DNA from: Oscillospiraceae bacterium
GTDB lineage: Bacteria; Bacillota; Clostridia; Oscillospirales; Oscillospiraceae
Assembly (NCBI GenBank): GCA_017395935.1
Contig: JAFQNL010000008.1
Location: forward strand, 1 to 63,547
Length of the DNA: 63,547 nt
Reading direction: 5' to 3'
The position numbers were made by a program, and so were the translations under genes. Shown in pieces: positions 7,877 to 16,442 of this stretch; the stretch's first letter is position 1; each line of letters starts with the position of its first letter. Below the pieces are notes generated by a model, which saw only the letters and a list, made by a program, of their open reading frames with translations, did no database searches and was not told the DNA's origin.

Positions 7877-8740
7877 ATGGATGTCCAGTGGTATCCCGGG
7901 CACATGGCGAAAACCCGCCGCATGATCGTGGAGAATGTGAAATTTGTAGATGTAGTCGTCGAGGTCATTGACGCCCGTATTCCCATCTCCAGCAGAAATC
8001 CTGATATCGACAGTATGGTGGGCAGCAAGCCACGAATGATTGTGCTGAACCGGGCCGATCAGTCGGACGAAGCCATGAACCGGCTCTGGAGCGATTACTT
8101 CCGCTCCAAGGGCTGGGCTGTTTTGAAAACCGACAGTAAGACCGGCGCTGGTGTTAGCCAGTTTTCTGCCACGGTTCGCAGCCTCTTAAAAGAGCAGATC
8201 GAGCGCTGGGCAGAGAAAGGTCAGGTAGGCCGGGCCGTCCGGGCCATGGTGGTAGGCGTCCCCAATGTGGGCAAGTCCACCTTTATCAATAAGGTGGCCG
8301 GCAGGAAGTCCGCGAAGGCTCAGAACAAGCCCGGCGTCACCCGGGGCAAGCAGTGGATCACCGTAGACAGTGGTTTGGAGCTGCTGGATACACCGGGTAT
8401 CCTCTGGCCCAAATTTGAAGACCAGTCTGTAGGACTGAATTTGGCCTATACCGGAGCGGTAAAAGATGATATTATGGATCTGGAGACGCTGTCCTCCCAT
8501 CTGATGGGATTGCTCTCCTGCCGATATCCCGAGGCCATTGAAAGCCGGTACAAGATCAAGATTGATCCGGCAGCACAGGATTGGGAGCTGCTGGAAGCCG
8601 CCGGCCGAAAGAGAGGTTTCCTTATCTCCGGTGGTGAGGTGGATCTGGAGCGCATGGCTCGGATCCTGCTGGAGGAGTACCGTTCCGGTAAGCTGGGGCG
8701 GTTTACGCTGGAGTCTCCGGATCAGATGAAGGAGAGCTGA
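7877..8740 (+). CDS. rbgA: Ribosome biogenesis GTPase YlqF/RbgA
   Basis: A 287-residue circularly permuted GTPase that helps late assembly of the 50S subunit. The motifs come in the permuted order: G4 (NRAD, near residue 56) before G1 (GVPNVGKST, near 126) and then G3 (DTPG). The N-terminus WYPGHMAKT is the family hallmark. AGGAGG lies before ATG 7877. It is followed after 2 nt by rnhB, so the two are co-translated. Length and order match the Bacillus rplS-ylqF-rnhB cluster. Confidence 0.95.
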   Translation: MDVQWYPGHMAKTRRMIVENVKFVDVVVEVIDARIPISSRNPDIDSMVGSKPRMIVLNRADQSDEAMNRLWSDYFRSKGWAVLKTDSKTGAGVSQFSATVRSLLKEQIERWAEKGQVGRAVRAMVVGVPNVGKSTFINKVAGRKSAKAQNKPGVTRGKQWITVDSGLELLDTPGILWPKFEDQSVGLNLAYTGAVKDDIMDLETLSSHLMGLLSCRYPEAIESRYKIKIDPAAQDWELLEAAGRKRGFLISGGEVDLERMARILLEEYRSGKLGRFTLESPDQMKES

Positions 8741-8742
8741 GC

Positions 8743-9375
8743 ATGAAGACGCTGAAAGAACGTCCTGATCTTTGGGTGGAAGAACGTCGGCTTTACGACG
8801 CCATGGGGGATGTGCTTATCTGCGGCGTGGATGAGGCCGGTGCCGGCCCGCTGGCCGGACCTGTTTATGCCGCTGCGGTTATTCTGCCACGGGAGTTGGA
8901 GCTGCCTTATCTCAATGACTCTAAACAGCTGACCGAGGCCAGAAGAGAGCTGCTCTATCCCCAGATCAAGGAGAAAGCGGTTGCCTGGGCAGTGGCAACG
9001 GCCAGTCCGGAGGAGATCGACGAGATCAATATCCTCAACGCGCGGATGCTGGCCATGGATCGGGCTATAGAGATGCTCTCTCCCAAAGCTGACTTTGCCC
9101 TAATTGACGGGAACCGAAATACCGGTATCCGCTGTCCCAATGAGACCCTTGTCAAGGGCGACGGCCGCTCCGCCTCCATAGCCGCGGCCTCTATTCTGGC
9201 AAAGGTGAGTCGGGACCATCATATGATGGATATGGCCCAGCGCTATCCGGAGTACCGCTTTGAGAAGCATAAAGGGTATCCTACTAAGCTCCACTACGAG
9301 ATGCTGGAGCGGTACGGTCCCAGCCCCATCCACCGGATCTCGTTTCTCAAGAAGTTCTATGAAAAACAGAAATGA
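8743..9375 (+). CDS. rnhB: Ribonuclease HII
   Basis: A 210-residue RNase HII, which cuts RNA in RNA-DNA hybrids and removes misinserted ribonucleotides. GVDEAGAGPLAGPVYAAAV holds the catalytic Asp-Glu pair (about residues 28-30), NDSKQLT follows, and AKVSRD lies near residue 146. The usual RGPLAG has become AGPLAG here. It starts 2 nt after rbgA and overlaps yraN by 17 nt. Confidence 0.95.
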   Translation: MKTLKERPDLWVEERRLYDAMGDVLICGVDEAGAGPLAGPVYAAAVILPRELELPYLNDSKQLTEARRELLYPQIKEKAVAWAVATASPEEIDEINILNARMLAMDRAIEMLSPKADFALIDGNRNTGIRCPNETLVKGDGRSASIAAASILAKVSRDHHMMDMAQRYPEYRFEKHKGYPTKLHYEMLERYGPSPIHRISFLKKFYEKQK

Positions 9376-9733
9376 CCGACTGTTGGGGAACTGGGGCGAG
9401 GCGCTGACTGCCCGTTATCTTTACCGGCAAGGCTATACCATTCTGGACCATAACCGCTGCTACCGGGAAGGGGAGCTGGATCTGGTGGCAAGAAAAGGGG
9501 AGACCCTTGCTATAGTAGAGGTTAAGCTTCGCTCAGGAGACTTTACCTCCGGAGCGGAAGCTGTTACACTGAGAAAGAGAGAACGCCTTCGTGGCGCCCT
9601 CGGCCGGTATCTTTCTGAGCATCCGGAACTGGATCTGCTGACCATTCGCTTTGACGTTGCGCAGATTACAGCTCCACAGGGCACGGAAACAGAGCAGCCG
9701 GAGTTAGACTATATAGAAAACGCGTTTTATTGA
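9359..9733 (+). CDS. yraN: YraN family (UPF0102) nuclease-like protein
   Basis: A 124-residue protein of the UPF0102 family, with the restriction-endonuclease fold. GEALTARYLYRQGYTILDHN is followed by EGELDLVARKG and VEVKLRSG, giving the E-x-D...E-V-K pattern seen in PD-(D/E)xK nucleases. Function is unproven. It often follows rnhB, as here. The start was chosen at ATG 9359, inside the rnhB end, because the conserved NRLLGNWGEA-like N-terminus begins there; the longer frame upstream is shadow sequence. Confidence 0.9.
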   Translation: MKNRNDRLLGNWGEALTARYLYRQGYTILDHNRCYREGELDLVARKGETLAIVEVKLRSGDFTSGAEAVTLRKRERLRGALGRYLSEHPELDLLTIRFDVAQITAPQGTETEQPELDYIENAFY

Positions 9734-9790
9734 TCTGCCCAGAGGCCGATCAGATTACTGATATACCTATGACCGAAAGGAGCATTCCTC

Positions 9791-10747
9791 ATGGCATCCA
9801 AACATATTCCTCTTTTTGATGGTCACTGCGATACCCTCAGCCGTATGCTGCTGTATCCTGGTGAGCGGCTGTTCTTTGGCCACGGCCAGTGGAATCTGGA
9901 TCTGGCTGTGCGCTATCGCCCGCACGCTCAGTTCTTTGCTGTCTTCTTCGATGGCAATCACCCCCTTGCTAAATACTTTGCCAAGCGTCAGCTGAAGATT
10001 TTTACCCGCGACTGCAAGCAGTTTCAGGATCGTGTCATGCTCTGCCGAACTGCTGATGAGGCCAAGCTGGCCGGCGAGCAGCGGAAACTTGCAGCCTTCC
10101 TCTCTCTGGAGGGTGCGGAACTCATCGGCTGCTCGGAACGGGAACTGGAGAAGTGGCACAAGAAGGGTCTGCGTATGGTCAACGTGACATGGGCCCATGC
10201 CAATGCGCTCTCCGGCAGCTGCACGGAAGAACCTGAGCGGGGTCTGAGTGAGCAGGGCAAGAGCTTTGTGAAAAAGGCAAATGAGCTTGGCATTCTGGTA
10301 GATGTGTCCCACCTGTCCGAGGCCGGCTTCTGGGACGTTGTCAAGCTCAGCGAGGAGAGCAGACAGCCTATTGTTGCCAGCCACTCCAACAGCAAGGTTG
10401 TTTACCCCCATGTGCGCAACTTGACCGATGATCAGTTTAGTGCCATAATGAAGTACCATGGCGTGGTGGGTCTGAATGCATATTCCCGCTTCCTGGGTGA
10501 GGGTGAGGTTACTTCTAATACTCTGCTTGCCCATCTGGAACATTTCCTCTCCCTGGGTGGCGAGCGGACAGTGGCTCTGGGCGGCGACTGGGATGGCTGT
10601 GAGAGCCTGCCTAAGGGCTATACCGGCGTCTGGAGCTGGGCGGAGTTCTATGAACTGCTGCTCCAGAACAACTATAAAGAGTCGCTGGTCAACGACCTTT
10701 TCTACAATAATTTCATGAGGACAGTGAATCGCGTATGTACTATGTAA
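9791..10747 (+). CDS. Membrane dipeptidase-type peptidase (M19)
   Basis: A 318-residue member of the renal dipeptidase family (M19), a zinc enzyme that cleaves dipeptides. DGHCDT at residues 10-15 gives the H-x-D metal site, SLEGAE supplies the bridging glutamate, and ASHSNS and GGDWDG give further ligands. There is no signal peptide, so it is cytoplasmic. AAAGGAGC lies before ATG 9791. The gene overlaps thrC by 13 nt. Confidence 0.9.
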   Translation: MASKHIPLFDGHCDTLSRMLLYPGERLFFGHGQWNLDLAVRYRPHAQFFAVFFDGNHPLAKYFAKRQLKIFTRDCKQFQDRVMLCRTADEAKLAGEQRKLAAFLSLEGAELIGCSERELEKWHKKGLRMVNVTWAHANALSGSCTEEPERGLSEQGKSFVKKANELGILVDVSHLSEAGFWDVVKLSEESRQPIVASHSNSKVVYPHVRNLTDDQFSAIMKYHGVVGLNAYSRFLGEGEVTSNTLLAHLEHFLSLGGERTVALGGDWDGCESLPKGYTGVWSWAEFYELLLQNNYKESLVNDLFYNNFMRTVNRVCTM

Positions 10748-12222
10748 GCACTCGTAATAAAAAGCTGGAATATACTCCCGCTCAGGCCATCTCTCAGGGC
10801 CTCTCCCGCGAGGGCGGCTTATTCCTGCCCGCCTCTCTGCCCCGTCTGCCTGGAAACGCCCTCAATACGCTGAAGGATATGTCCTACCAGCAGCGGGCTG
10901 TCTATGTGATGGGGATGTATCTGACTCATTTTACAACTGCTGAACTGACGGCCTATACGGCAAAGGCCTATGGACCCGACAAGTTTGATACCAGAGCGGT
11001 TGCCCCCGTGCGCAAGGTAGATGATACGACCTACTGCCTGGAGCTGTGGCATGGCCCTACCTGCGCTTTTAAAGACATGGCGCTTCAGATGCTGCCCCAT
11101 CTGCTGACGGCTTCCATGCGTAAGAACTATGACAATCGGACTGTCTGCATTCTGGTAGCAACCTCCGGCGATACCGGCAAGGCCGCTATGGAAGGCTTCC
11201 GGGATGTGGATCAGACCAAGATTCTGGTCTTCTATCCGAAGGACGGTGTCTCTGAGGTCCAGGGCCTTCAGATGAAGACTCAGGAGGGACAGAATGTAGG
11301 CGTCTGCTCTGTGGTTGGCAACTTTGATGATGCGCAGACTGGCGTTAAGACTCTGTTCTCTGATGAGCAGCTGCGGGAAGAGCTGGGGGAGAAGAATACC
11401 TTCCTGTCTTCTGCTAACTCCATCAACTGGGGCCGTGTTCTGCCTCAGATTGTCTATTACATCTCCGCTTACTGCGATCTGCTCCGTGACGATGAGATCA
11501 AGCAGGGCGAGGCCATCAATGTCTGTGTGCCTACCGGCAACTTTGGCAATATTCTGGCCGCTTACTACGCCAAGGAGATGGGTGTGCCCATCAATAAGCT
11601 GATCTGTGCCTCCAACAGCAACAATGTGCTTACTGACTTCCTCCAGACCGGTACCTATGATCGGAACCGTCCCTTCTATACTACGGTATCTCCCTCTATG
11701 GACATTCTGATTTCCAGCAATCTGGAGCGCCTGCTCTACGCTATGAGTGGGAATGACGACGTCAAGGTGGCCGGCTACATGGCAGAACTGGCTGAGAAGG
11801 GCTGCTACACGGTGGATGAAGCCATGCAGAAGAAGATCAAGTCTCTCTTTGCCGCCGGCTTCAGCGATGAGGAGTCCACAAAGGCTGCTATCAGCCGGAT
11901 GTGGAAGGAGCACGACTACCTGATTGATACCCATACAGCGGTCGCATTCCATGTTCTCGACAGCTATCGGAAAGAGACTGGTGATGAGACCAAGACTGTG
12001 GTCGCCTCCACTGCCAGCCCCTTCAAGTTCTGCGACGCGGTTCTGGAAGCTGTGGGCGTCACAGAACTCAAGCAGGGTGCCGAACTGCTGGATCAGCTCT
12101 CTGAGGTTACGGGTGTCCCCGTGCCCCGTCCTTTGGCTGGCCTTCGGGATAAGAAGGTCCGTTTTGAGGGTTGGGTCCAGAAGGAGCAGATGAAGGCAGT
12201 CGTTAAGGGCTTTTTGAAGTAA
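10735..12222 (+). CDS. thrC: Threonine synthase
   Basis: A 495-residue PLP enzyme that converts O-phosphohomoserine to threonine. The PLP lysine lies in CAFKDMALQ (near residue 113), and TSGDTGKAAMEGF binds the phosphate. The length fits the long (yeast/E. coli-like) class. It starts inside the end of the dipeptidase gene, and its stop overlaps the next ATG (TAATG). No other threonine genes are adjacent. Confidence 0.96.
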   Translation: MYYVSTRNKKLEYTPAQAISQGLSREGGLFLPASLPRLPGNALNTLKDMSYQQRAVYVMGMYLTHFTTAELTAYTAKAYGPDKFDTRAVAPVRKVDDTTYCLELWHGPTCAFKDMALQMLPHLLTASMRKNYDNRTVCILVATSGDTGKAAMEGFRDVDQTKILVFYPKDGVSEVQGLQMKTQEGQNVGVCSVVGNFDDAQTGVKTLFSDEQLREELGEKNTFLSSANSINWGRVLPQIVYYISAYCDLLRDDEIKQGEAINVCVPTGNFGNILAAYYAKEMGVPINKLICASNSNNVLTDFLQTGTYDRNRPFYTTVSPSMDILISSNLERLLYAMSGNDDVKVAGYMAELAEKGCYTVDEAMQKKIKSLFAAGFSDEESTKAAISRMWKEHDYLIDTHTAVAFHVLDSYRKETGDETKTVVASTASPFKFCDAVLEAVGVTELKQGAELLDQLSEVTGVPVPRPLAGLRDKKVRFEGWVQKEQMKAVVKGFLK

Positions 12223-12914
12223 TGGCTCTGTTTGCCATTGGAGACCCTCATCTCTCGTTCTCCGTCAATAAACCGATGGATATCTTTGGTCCAGTCTGGC
12301 AAAACCATAGCGAGAAGCTACGGCAGGGTTTTCTGAGTCAGGTTGGACCGGAAGATACGGTGGTGCTGTGCGGTGACCTGAGTTGGGGCATGAGTCTGGA
12401 CGAATGTGCCGATGATTTTCGCTTTCTCGATGCGCTGCCCGGAGAGACTAAACTGCTGGTCAAAGGCAACCACGATTACTGGTGGAACTCAATGGCCAAG
12501 ATGGAGGGCTTTTTCCGGGATATAGGCTGTGACAGCTTTCGTATTCTTCAGAACAACTGTCACCTCTACGGAGATATTGCCCTTTGTGCTACCCGAGGCT
12601 GGTTCTTTGAACTGGATCATCAGCAGCGCAGTGAGAAGATGTTTAACCGGGAATGTATCCGGCTGGAACTGGCTCTGAAGGCTGCGGGAGAGAGGGAGAA
12701 GATTGTCTTTCTCCACTACCCGCCAATCTATCAGGGATATCGCTGTAAACCTGTGCTGGATCTGCTCCATCGCTACGGGGTGAAGCGCTGCTGCTATGCA
12801 CACCTGCACGGCAAAATGTGCCGGCAGGCCATCGAAGGAGTGTGCGACGGGATCGAGTTTTCCTTGATTTCGGCCGATCATTTGGGGTTTGTACCAAAAA
12901 GAATTTTAGATTGA
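12222..12914 (+). CDS. Metallophosphoesterase
   Basis: A 230-residue calcineurin-like phosphoesterase. GDPHLS, GDLSWG, GNHDYWW and HYPP...HLHG are the five metal-binding blocks in order. It hydrolyses a phosphoester with two metal ions; the natural substrate is not known. It overlaps the thrC stop by one base, so it is translationally coupled. Its closest look-alikes are stand-alone clostridial phosphoesterases. Confidence 0.88.
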   Translation: MALFAIGDPHLSFSVNKPMDIFGPVWQNHSEKLRQGFLSQVGPEDTVVLCGDLSWGMSLDECADDFRFLDALPGETKLLVKGNHDYWWNSMAKMEGFFRDIGCDSFRILQNNCHLYGDIALCATRGWFFELDHQQRSEKMFNRECIRLELALKAAGEREKIVFLHYPPIYQGYRCKPVLDLLHRYGVKRCCYAHLHGKMCRQAIEGVCDGIEFSLISADHLGFVPKRILD

Positions 12915-12937
12915 GTGCAAATTTTCACAAAAAACAG

Positions 12938-12966
12938 TGGAAATTCCCAATGAAGTCTGATACAAT
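12938..12966 (+). promoter_or_regulatory. tig promoter with extended -10
   Basis: TGGAAA (12938-12943), 17-nt spacer, TG-A-TACAAT with TACAAT at 12961-12966. It lies 60 nt before tig. Confidence 0.65.
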
Positions 12967-13026
12967 ACTTGACTGGATGATTTTAATCAAGACGGCGCCT
13001 TTGCGCCTTTTAGGAGGAGTATTCCC

Positions 13027-14301
13027 ATGAACCTGAAGAACGTAGAGAAAAAAGAAAACAATACTGCCGAACTGACCGTAGAGATTTCCGGCGCTGAGTT
13101 TGAGGCTGCCATCAATAAGGTCTACAGCAAGGTCAAGCATCAGATCGCTCTGCCCGGCTTCCGCAAGGGCAAGGCTCCCCGCAAGCTGGTTGAGAAGATG
13201 TATGGCACCGGTGTGTTCTATGAAGATGCTCTGGAAGAGATGTATCCTTCTATCATGGAAGAGATCATGAAGAACGACGAGCTGGAGATCGTTGGCTATC
13301 CCAAGACCGACGTCAAGGCCATGGGCCCTGACGGTGTTGAACTGGTCATCACGGTTGGTCTGATGCCTGTTGCCAAGCTGGGCGAGTACAAGGGCATCGC
13401 TGCTCCCAAGGGCGAGGTCTCTGTTTCTGACGAGGAAGTTGAGAGTGCTCTCAAGCCCTACATTTCCCGCGCTACCACCCAGGTCGTTGTTGATCGTCCT
13501 GTTGCCATGGGTGACACCGCTGTTATCGACTTTGAGGGCTTTATGGATGGCGTCGCCTTCCCCGGCGGTAAGGGTGAGAACTATGACCTGAAGATCGGCT
13601 CCGGCTCCTTCATCCCCGGCTTCGAAGAGCAGCTGGTGGGCGTCTCCGCCGGCGAGGAGAAGGACGTTGTCGTCACCTTCCCTGAGCAGTACCAGGCCGC
13701 TGAGCTGGCTGGTAAGGAAGCCACCTTCAAGTGCAAGGTCCACGAGGTCAAGGAAGATCAGGTTCCCGCTCTGGATGACGAGTTCGCCAAGGACGTCTCC
13801 GAGTTCGAGACTCTGGAAGAGATGAAGGCTGACCTGCGTGCCAAGGCTCTGGCTCAGAAGGAACAGGGCGTTAAGGCTGAGTTTGAGAAGGCCGTTATGA
13901 GCGCCGTTATCGAGAAGGCCGAGATGGACATTCCCGAGACCATGGTCGAGTATGAGACCGACAAGATGATGGAGAACTACGAGGCCCGTATGCAGGGTTC
14001 CGGTCTGAGCTTCGATCAGTATCTGAACATGATGGGCACCAACCGCGCCGAGTTCCGTACCACCACCAAGGCACAGGCCCTGCGTCAGATCCAGGTTGAG
14101 CTGGTCCTGAAGGCTGTCGCTGAGGCTGAGGCTATCGAGGTTTCCGACGAGGAAGTCGAGGCCCACGCTCAGGAGCTGGCCGAGCAGTACGGCATGGAGA
14201 TCGAGAAGGTCAAGGCTGCCCTGAGCGCCGACGTTCTGGCCCGCGACGTCAAGATGGATAAGGCCTCCAAGGTCATCTATGACAGCGCCGTCGCTGAGTA
14301 A
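13027..14301 (+). CDS. tig: Trigger factor
   Basis: A 424-residue ribosome-bound chaperone and peptidyl-prolyl isomerase. The N-terminal domain carries the ribosome-docking signature GFRKGKAPRKLVEKMYG (about residues 40-56). An FKBP-type domain follows (GDTAVIDFEGFMDG), then a helical C-terminal chaperone region. Codon use is strongly biased, as in highly expressed genes. AGGAGGAG precedes ATG 13027. It is directly followed by clpP and clpX, the classic protein quality-control order. Confidence 0.98.
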   Translation: MNLKNVEKKENNTAELTVEISGAEFEAAINKVYSKVKHQIALPGFRKGKAPRKLVEKMYGTGVFYEDALEEMYPSIMEEIMKNDELEIVGYPKTDVKAMGPDGVELVITVGLMPVAKLGEYKGIAAPKGEVSVSDEEVESALKPYISRATTQVVVDRPVAMGDTAVIDFEGFMDGVAFPGGKGENYDLKIGSGSFIPGFEEQLVGVSAGEEKDVVVTFPEQYQAAELAGKEATFKCKVHEVKEDQVPALDDEFAKDVSEFETLEEMKADLRAKALAQKEQGVKAEFEKAVMSAVIEKAEMDIPETMVEYETDKMMENYEARMQGSGLSFDQYLNMMGTNRAEFRTTTKAQALRQIQVELVLKAVAEAEAIEVSDEEVEAHAQELAEQYGMEIEKVKAALSADVLARDVKMDKASKVIYDSAVAE

Positions 14302-14323
14302 TTTTACAATTACAGATCATCTC

Positions 14324-14352
14324 AGGTATACCCCGGCTCAGTCCGGGGTATC
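14324..14352 (+). repeat. Stem-loop between tig and clpP
   Basis: TACCCCGG (14329-14336) pairs with CCGGGGTA (14343-14350). No T run follows, so it is more likely an mRNA-processing or stabilising hairpin than a full terminator. Confidence 0.6.
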
Positions 14353-14391
14353 CTGTAAGCACCTTTTTCCAAATCTGTAAGGAGTATCAAC

Positions 14392-14973
14392 ATGAGTTTT
14401 GTCCCCTATGTAGTAGAGCAGACCAACCGCGGCGAGCGGAGCTATGATATCTTCTCCCGCCTGCTCAACGATCGCATTATCCTCCTGTCCGAAGAGGTTA
14501 ACGACACTACTGCCTCTCTGGTGGTAGCGCAGCTCCTCTATCTGGAGGCTCAGGATCCTGACAAGGATATCCAGTTCTACATTAACAGCCCCGGTGGCAG
14601 CGTGACGGCCGGCATGGCCATTTACGACACTATGCAGTATATCAAGTGCGATGTTTCCACTATCTGCATCGGTATGGCTGCCAGTATGGGCGCTTTCCTG
14701 CTCTCCAGCGGCACCAAGGGCAAGCGAATTGCTCTGCCCAACGCTGAGATCATGATCCACCAGCCCTCCGGCGGCGCCAGAGGTCAGGCAACGGATATCA
14801 ATATCCATGCCCAGTGGATCCTGAAGACCAAGGAAAAGCTCAACCGTATCATGGCTGAGAACACTGGTAACCCTGTTGATGTGATCGCTGCGGCAACGGA
14901 GCGGGATAACTTCATGTCTGCTCAGGAGGCCAAGGAATTTGGCCTCATCGATCACATCTTTGTGCATCGCTGA
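14392..14973 (+). CDS. clpP: ATP-dependent Clp protease proteolytic subunit
   Basis: A 193-residue serine protease that forms the tetradecameric ClpP barrel. The catalytic serine lies in GMAASMGAF (near residue 97), the histidine in MIHQPSGG (near 122), and the aspartate in the following helix region (ERDNF). AAGGAG precedes ATG 14392. It lies between tig and clpX, its unfoldase partner. Confidence 0.98.
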   Translation: MSFVPYVVEQTNRGERSYDIFSRLLNDRIILLSEEVNDTTASLVVAQLLYLEAQDPDKDIQFYINSPGGSVTAGMAIYDTMQYIKCDVSTICIGMAASMGAFLLSSGTKGKRIALPNAEIMIHQPSGGARGQATDINIHAQWILKTKEKLNRIMAENTGNPVDVIAAATERDNFMSAQEAKEFGLIDHIFVHR

Positions 14974-14979
14974 TCAAAA

Positions 14980-15015
14980 CAGATCTGTTCCCGCTGCTTT
15001 CGCGGCGGGAATCTG
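14980..15015 (+). repeat. Stem-loop between clpP and clpX
   Basis: TTCCCGCTGC (14988-14997) pairs with GCGGCGGGAA (15002-15011) with one U-G pair over a TTTC loop. CAGA and TCTG extend it. No T run follows. It may set relative clpP and clpX mRNA levels. Confidence 0.6.
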
Positions 15016-15029
15016 AATGAGGAACGTAT

Positions 15030-16352
15030 ATGTCCAAGAATGACGAGAGAAGGACGGTCTTCTGTTCCTTCTGTGGCAAAAGTCAGGATCGTGTTGACCG
15101 GATCATTGCCGGCCCCAACGCCTATATCTGCAATGAGTGTATCCAGCTGTGCAATGAGATTCTGGGCGATGAAGAACTGATTTCCGGTACCGCTCAGGCG
15201 CAGCCTGATGTGCCCGATGTGATTCCTACGCCTGTAGAGATCCGGGAGTATCTGGATAAGTATATTATTGGTCAGGAAAAGGCTAAGGTCGCCCTGTCTG
15301 TTGCTGTTTATAACCATTATAAGCGGATTTATTTTGGCGGCGGCGAGGAAGTGGAACTGCAGAAGTCCAATATTCTTCTACTGGGCCCCACCGGCTGCGG
15401 CAAGACGCTGTTTGCCCAGACGCTGGCCAAGATCCTGAATGTCCCCTTTGCTATCGCTGACGCTACTACGCTGACTGAAGCTGGCTATGTTGGCGATGAC
15501 GTGGAGAATATTCTTCTCCGTCTGGTGCAGGCAGCCAATTATGATGTGGAGCTGGCTCAGCGAGGGATTATCTATGTCGACGAGATCGACAAGATTGCCC
15601 GCAAGAGTGAGAATACCTCCATTACTCGTGATGTCTCCGGCGAAGGCGTACAGCAGGCACTGCTGAAACTTTTGGAGGGCACTGTGGCTAACGTTCCTCC
15701 TCAGGGAGGGCGAAAGCATCCCCATCAAGAGTTTATTGAGATCGACACAACCAATATCCTCTTTATCTGCGGCGGCGCTTTTGACGGGATTGAAAAGATT
15801 ATCGAGCGCCGGCAGGATAAGCGGAGTATGGGCTTTGGCGGCAGTGTGCAGACAAAAAAAGAACGGGCAGAAGCGGATATCATCTCCCGTGTCCAGCCCC
15901 ATGATTTGCTTAAGTTCGGTATTATTCCCGAGCTGATTGGCCGCCTTCCTGTTATTACCGCACTGAGCGCTCTGGATCGGGATCAGCTGGTCCAGATCCT
16001 GACTGAGCCGAAAAACGCTCTGGTTAAACAGTATAAGAAGCTGCTTGACTATGATCGCGTAGAACTTGAGTTTGAGCAGGAGGCTTTGGAAGCCGCTGCC
16101 GATTTGGCTCTGGAGCGGGGGATCGGCGCGCGTGGACTGCGCGCAGTGCTTGAGCAGTCTATGACCCAGCTGATGTATGATATCCCCTCTGATCCGGCCA
16201 TCACTAAGGTCACCATTACTGCTGATTGCGTAAGGGGAGAGGGAATGCCCCGTATCATCCGGAACGAAGAGCGACTGAAACGGCCTGCCAGACGTCTGGG
16301 TGCCCATACGCTGGATGAGATGCAGAAGAGCAAAAAGAACAGCGCCGGCTGA
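15030..16352 (+). CDS. clpX: ATP-dependent Clp protease ATP-binding subunit ClpX
   Basis: A 440-residue AAA+ unfoldase that feeds substrates to ClpP. The N-terminal C4 zinc domain is present (CSFCGKSQ and CNECIQLC). Walker A is GPTGCGKT, Walker B is [10 protein letters not shown], and the IGF-type ClpP-docking loop is expected in the region before SVQTKK. Length is normal. GAGGAACGTAT precedes ATG 15030. Confidence 0.98.
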   Translation: MSKNDERRTVFCSFCGKSQDRVDRIIAGPNAYICNECIQLCNEILGDEELISGTAQAQPDVPDVIPTPVEIREYLDKYIIGQEKAKVALSVAVYNHYKRIYFGGGEEVELQKSNILLLGPTGCGKTLFAQTLAKILNVPFAIADATTLTEAGYVGDDVENILLRLVQAANYDVELAQRGIIYVDEIDKIARKSENTSITRDVSGEGVQQALLKLLEGTVANVPPQGGRKHPHQEFIEIDTTNILFICGGAFDGIEKIIERRQDKRSMGFGGSVQTKKERAEADIISRVQPHDLLKFGIIPELIGRLPVITALSALDRDQLVQILTEPKNALVKQYKKLLDYDRVELEFEQEALEAAADLALERGIGARGLRAVLEQSMTQLMYDIPSDPAITKVTITADCVRGEGMPRIIRNEERLKRPARRLGAHTLDEMQKSKKNSAG

Positions 16353-16384
16353 TCGCTGCCGCATCTGATCGAACAAATATCAAT

Positions 16385-16422
16385 TGGCCGTAAGATCACT
16401 TCGGTGATGTTACGGCCATTTT
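16385..16422 (+). terminator. Hairpin terminator between clpX and lon
   Basis: TGGCCGTAA and TTACGGCCA form the outer stem, and ATCAC-TTCG-GTGAT caps it (16385-16418). TTTT follows, then CC. The short T run suggests partial termination. Confidence 0.75.
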
Positions 16423-16442
16423 CCTCTATGGAGGTGAAATAG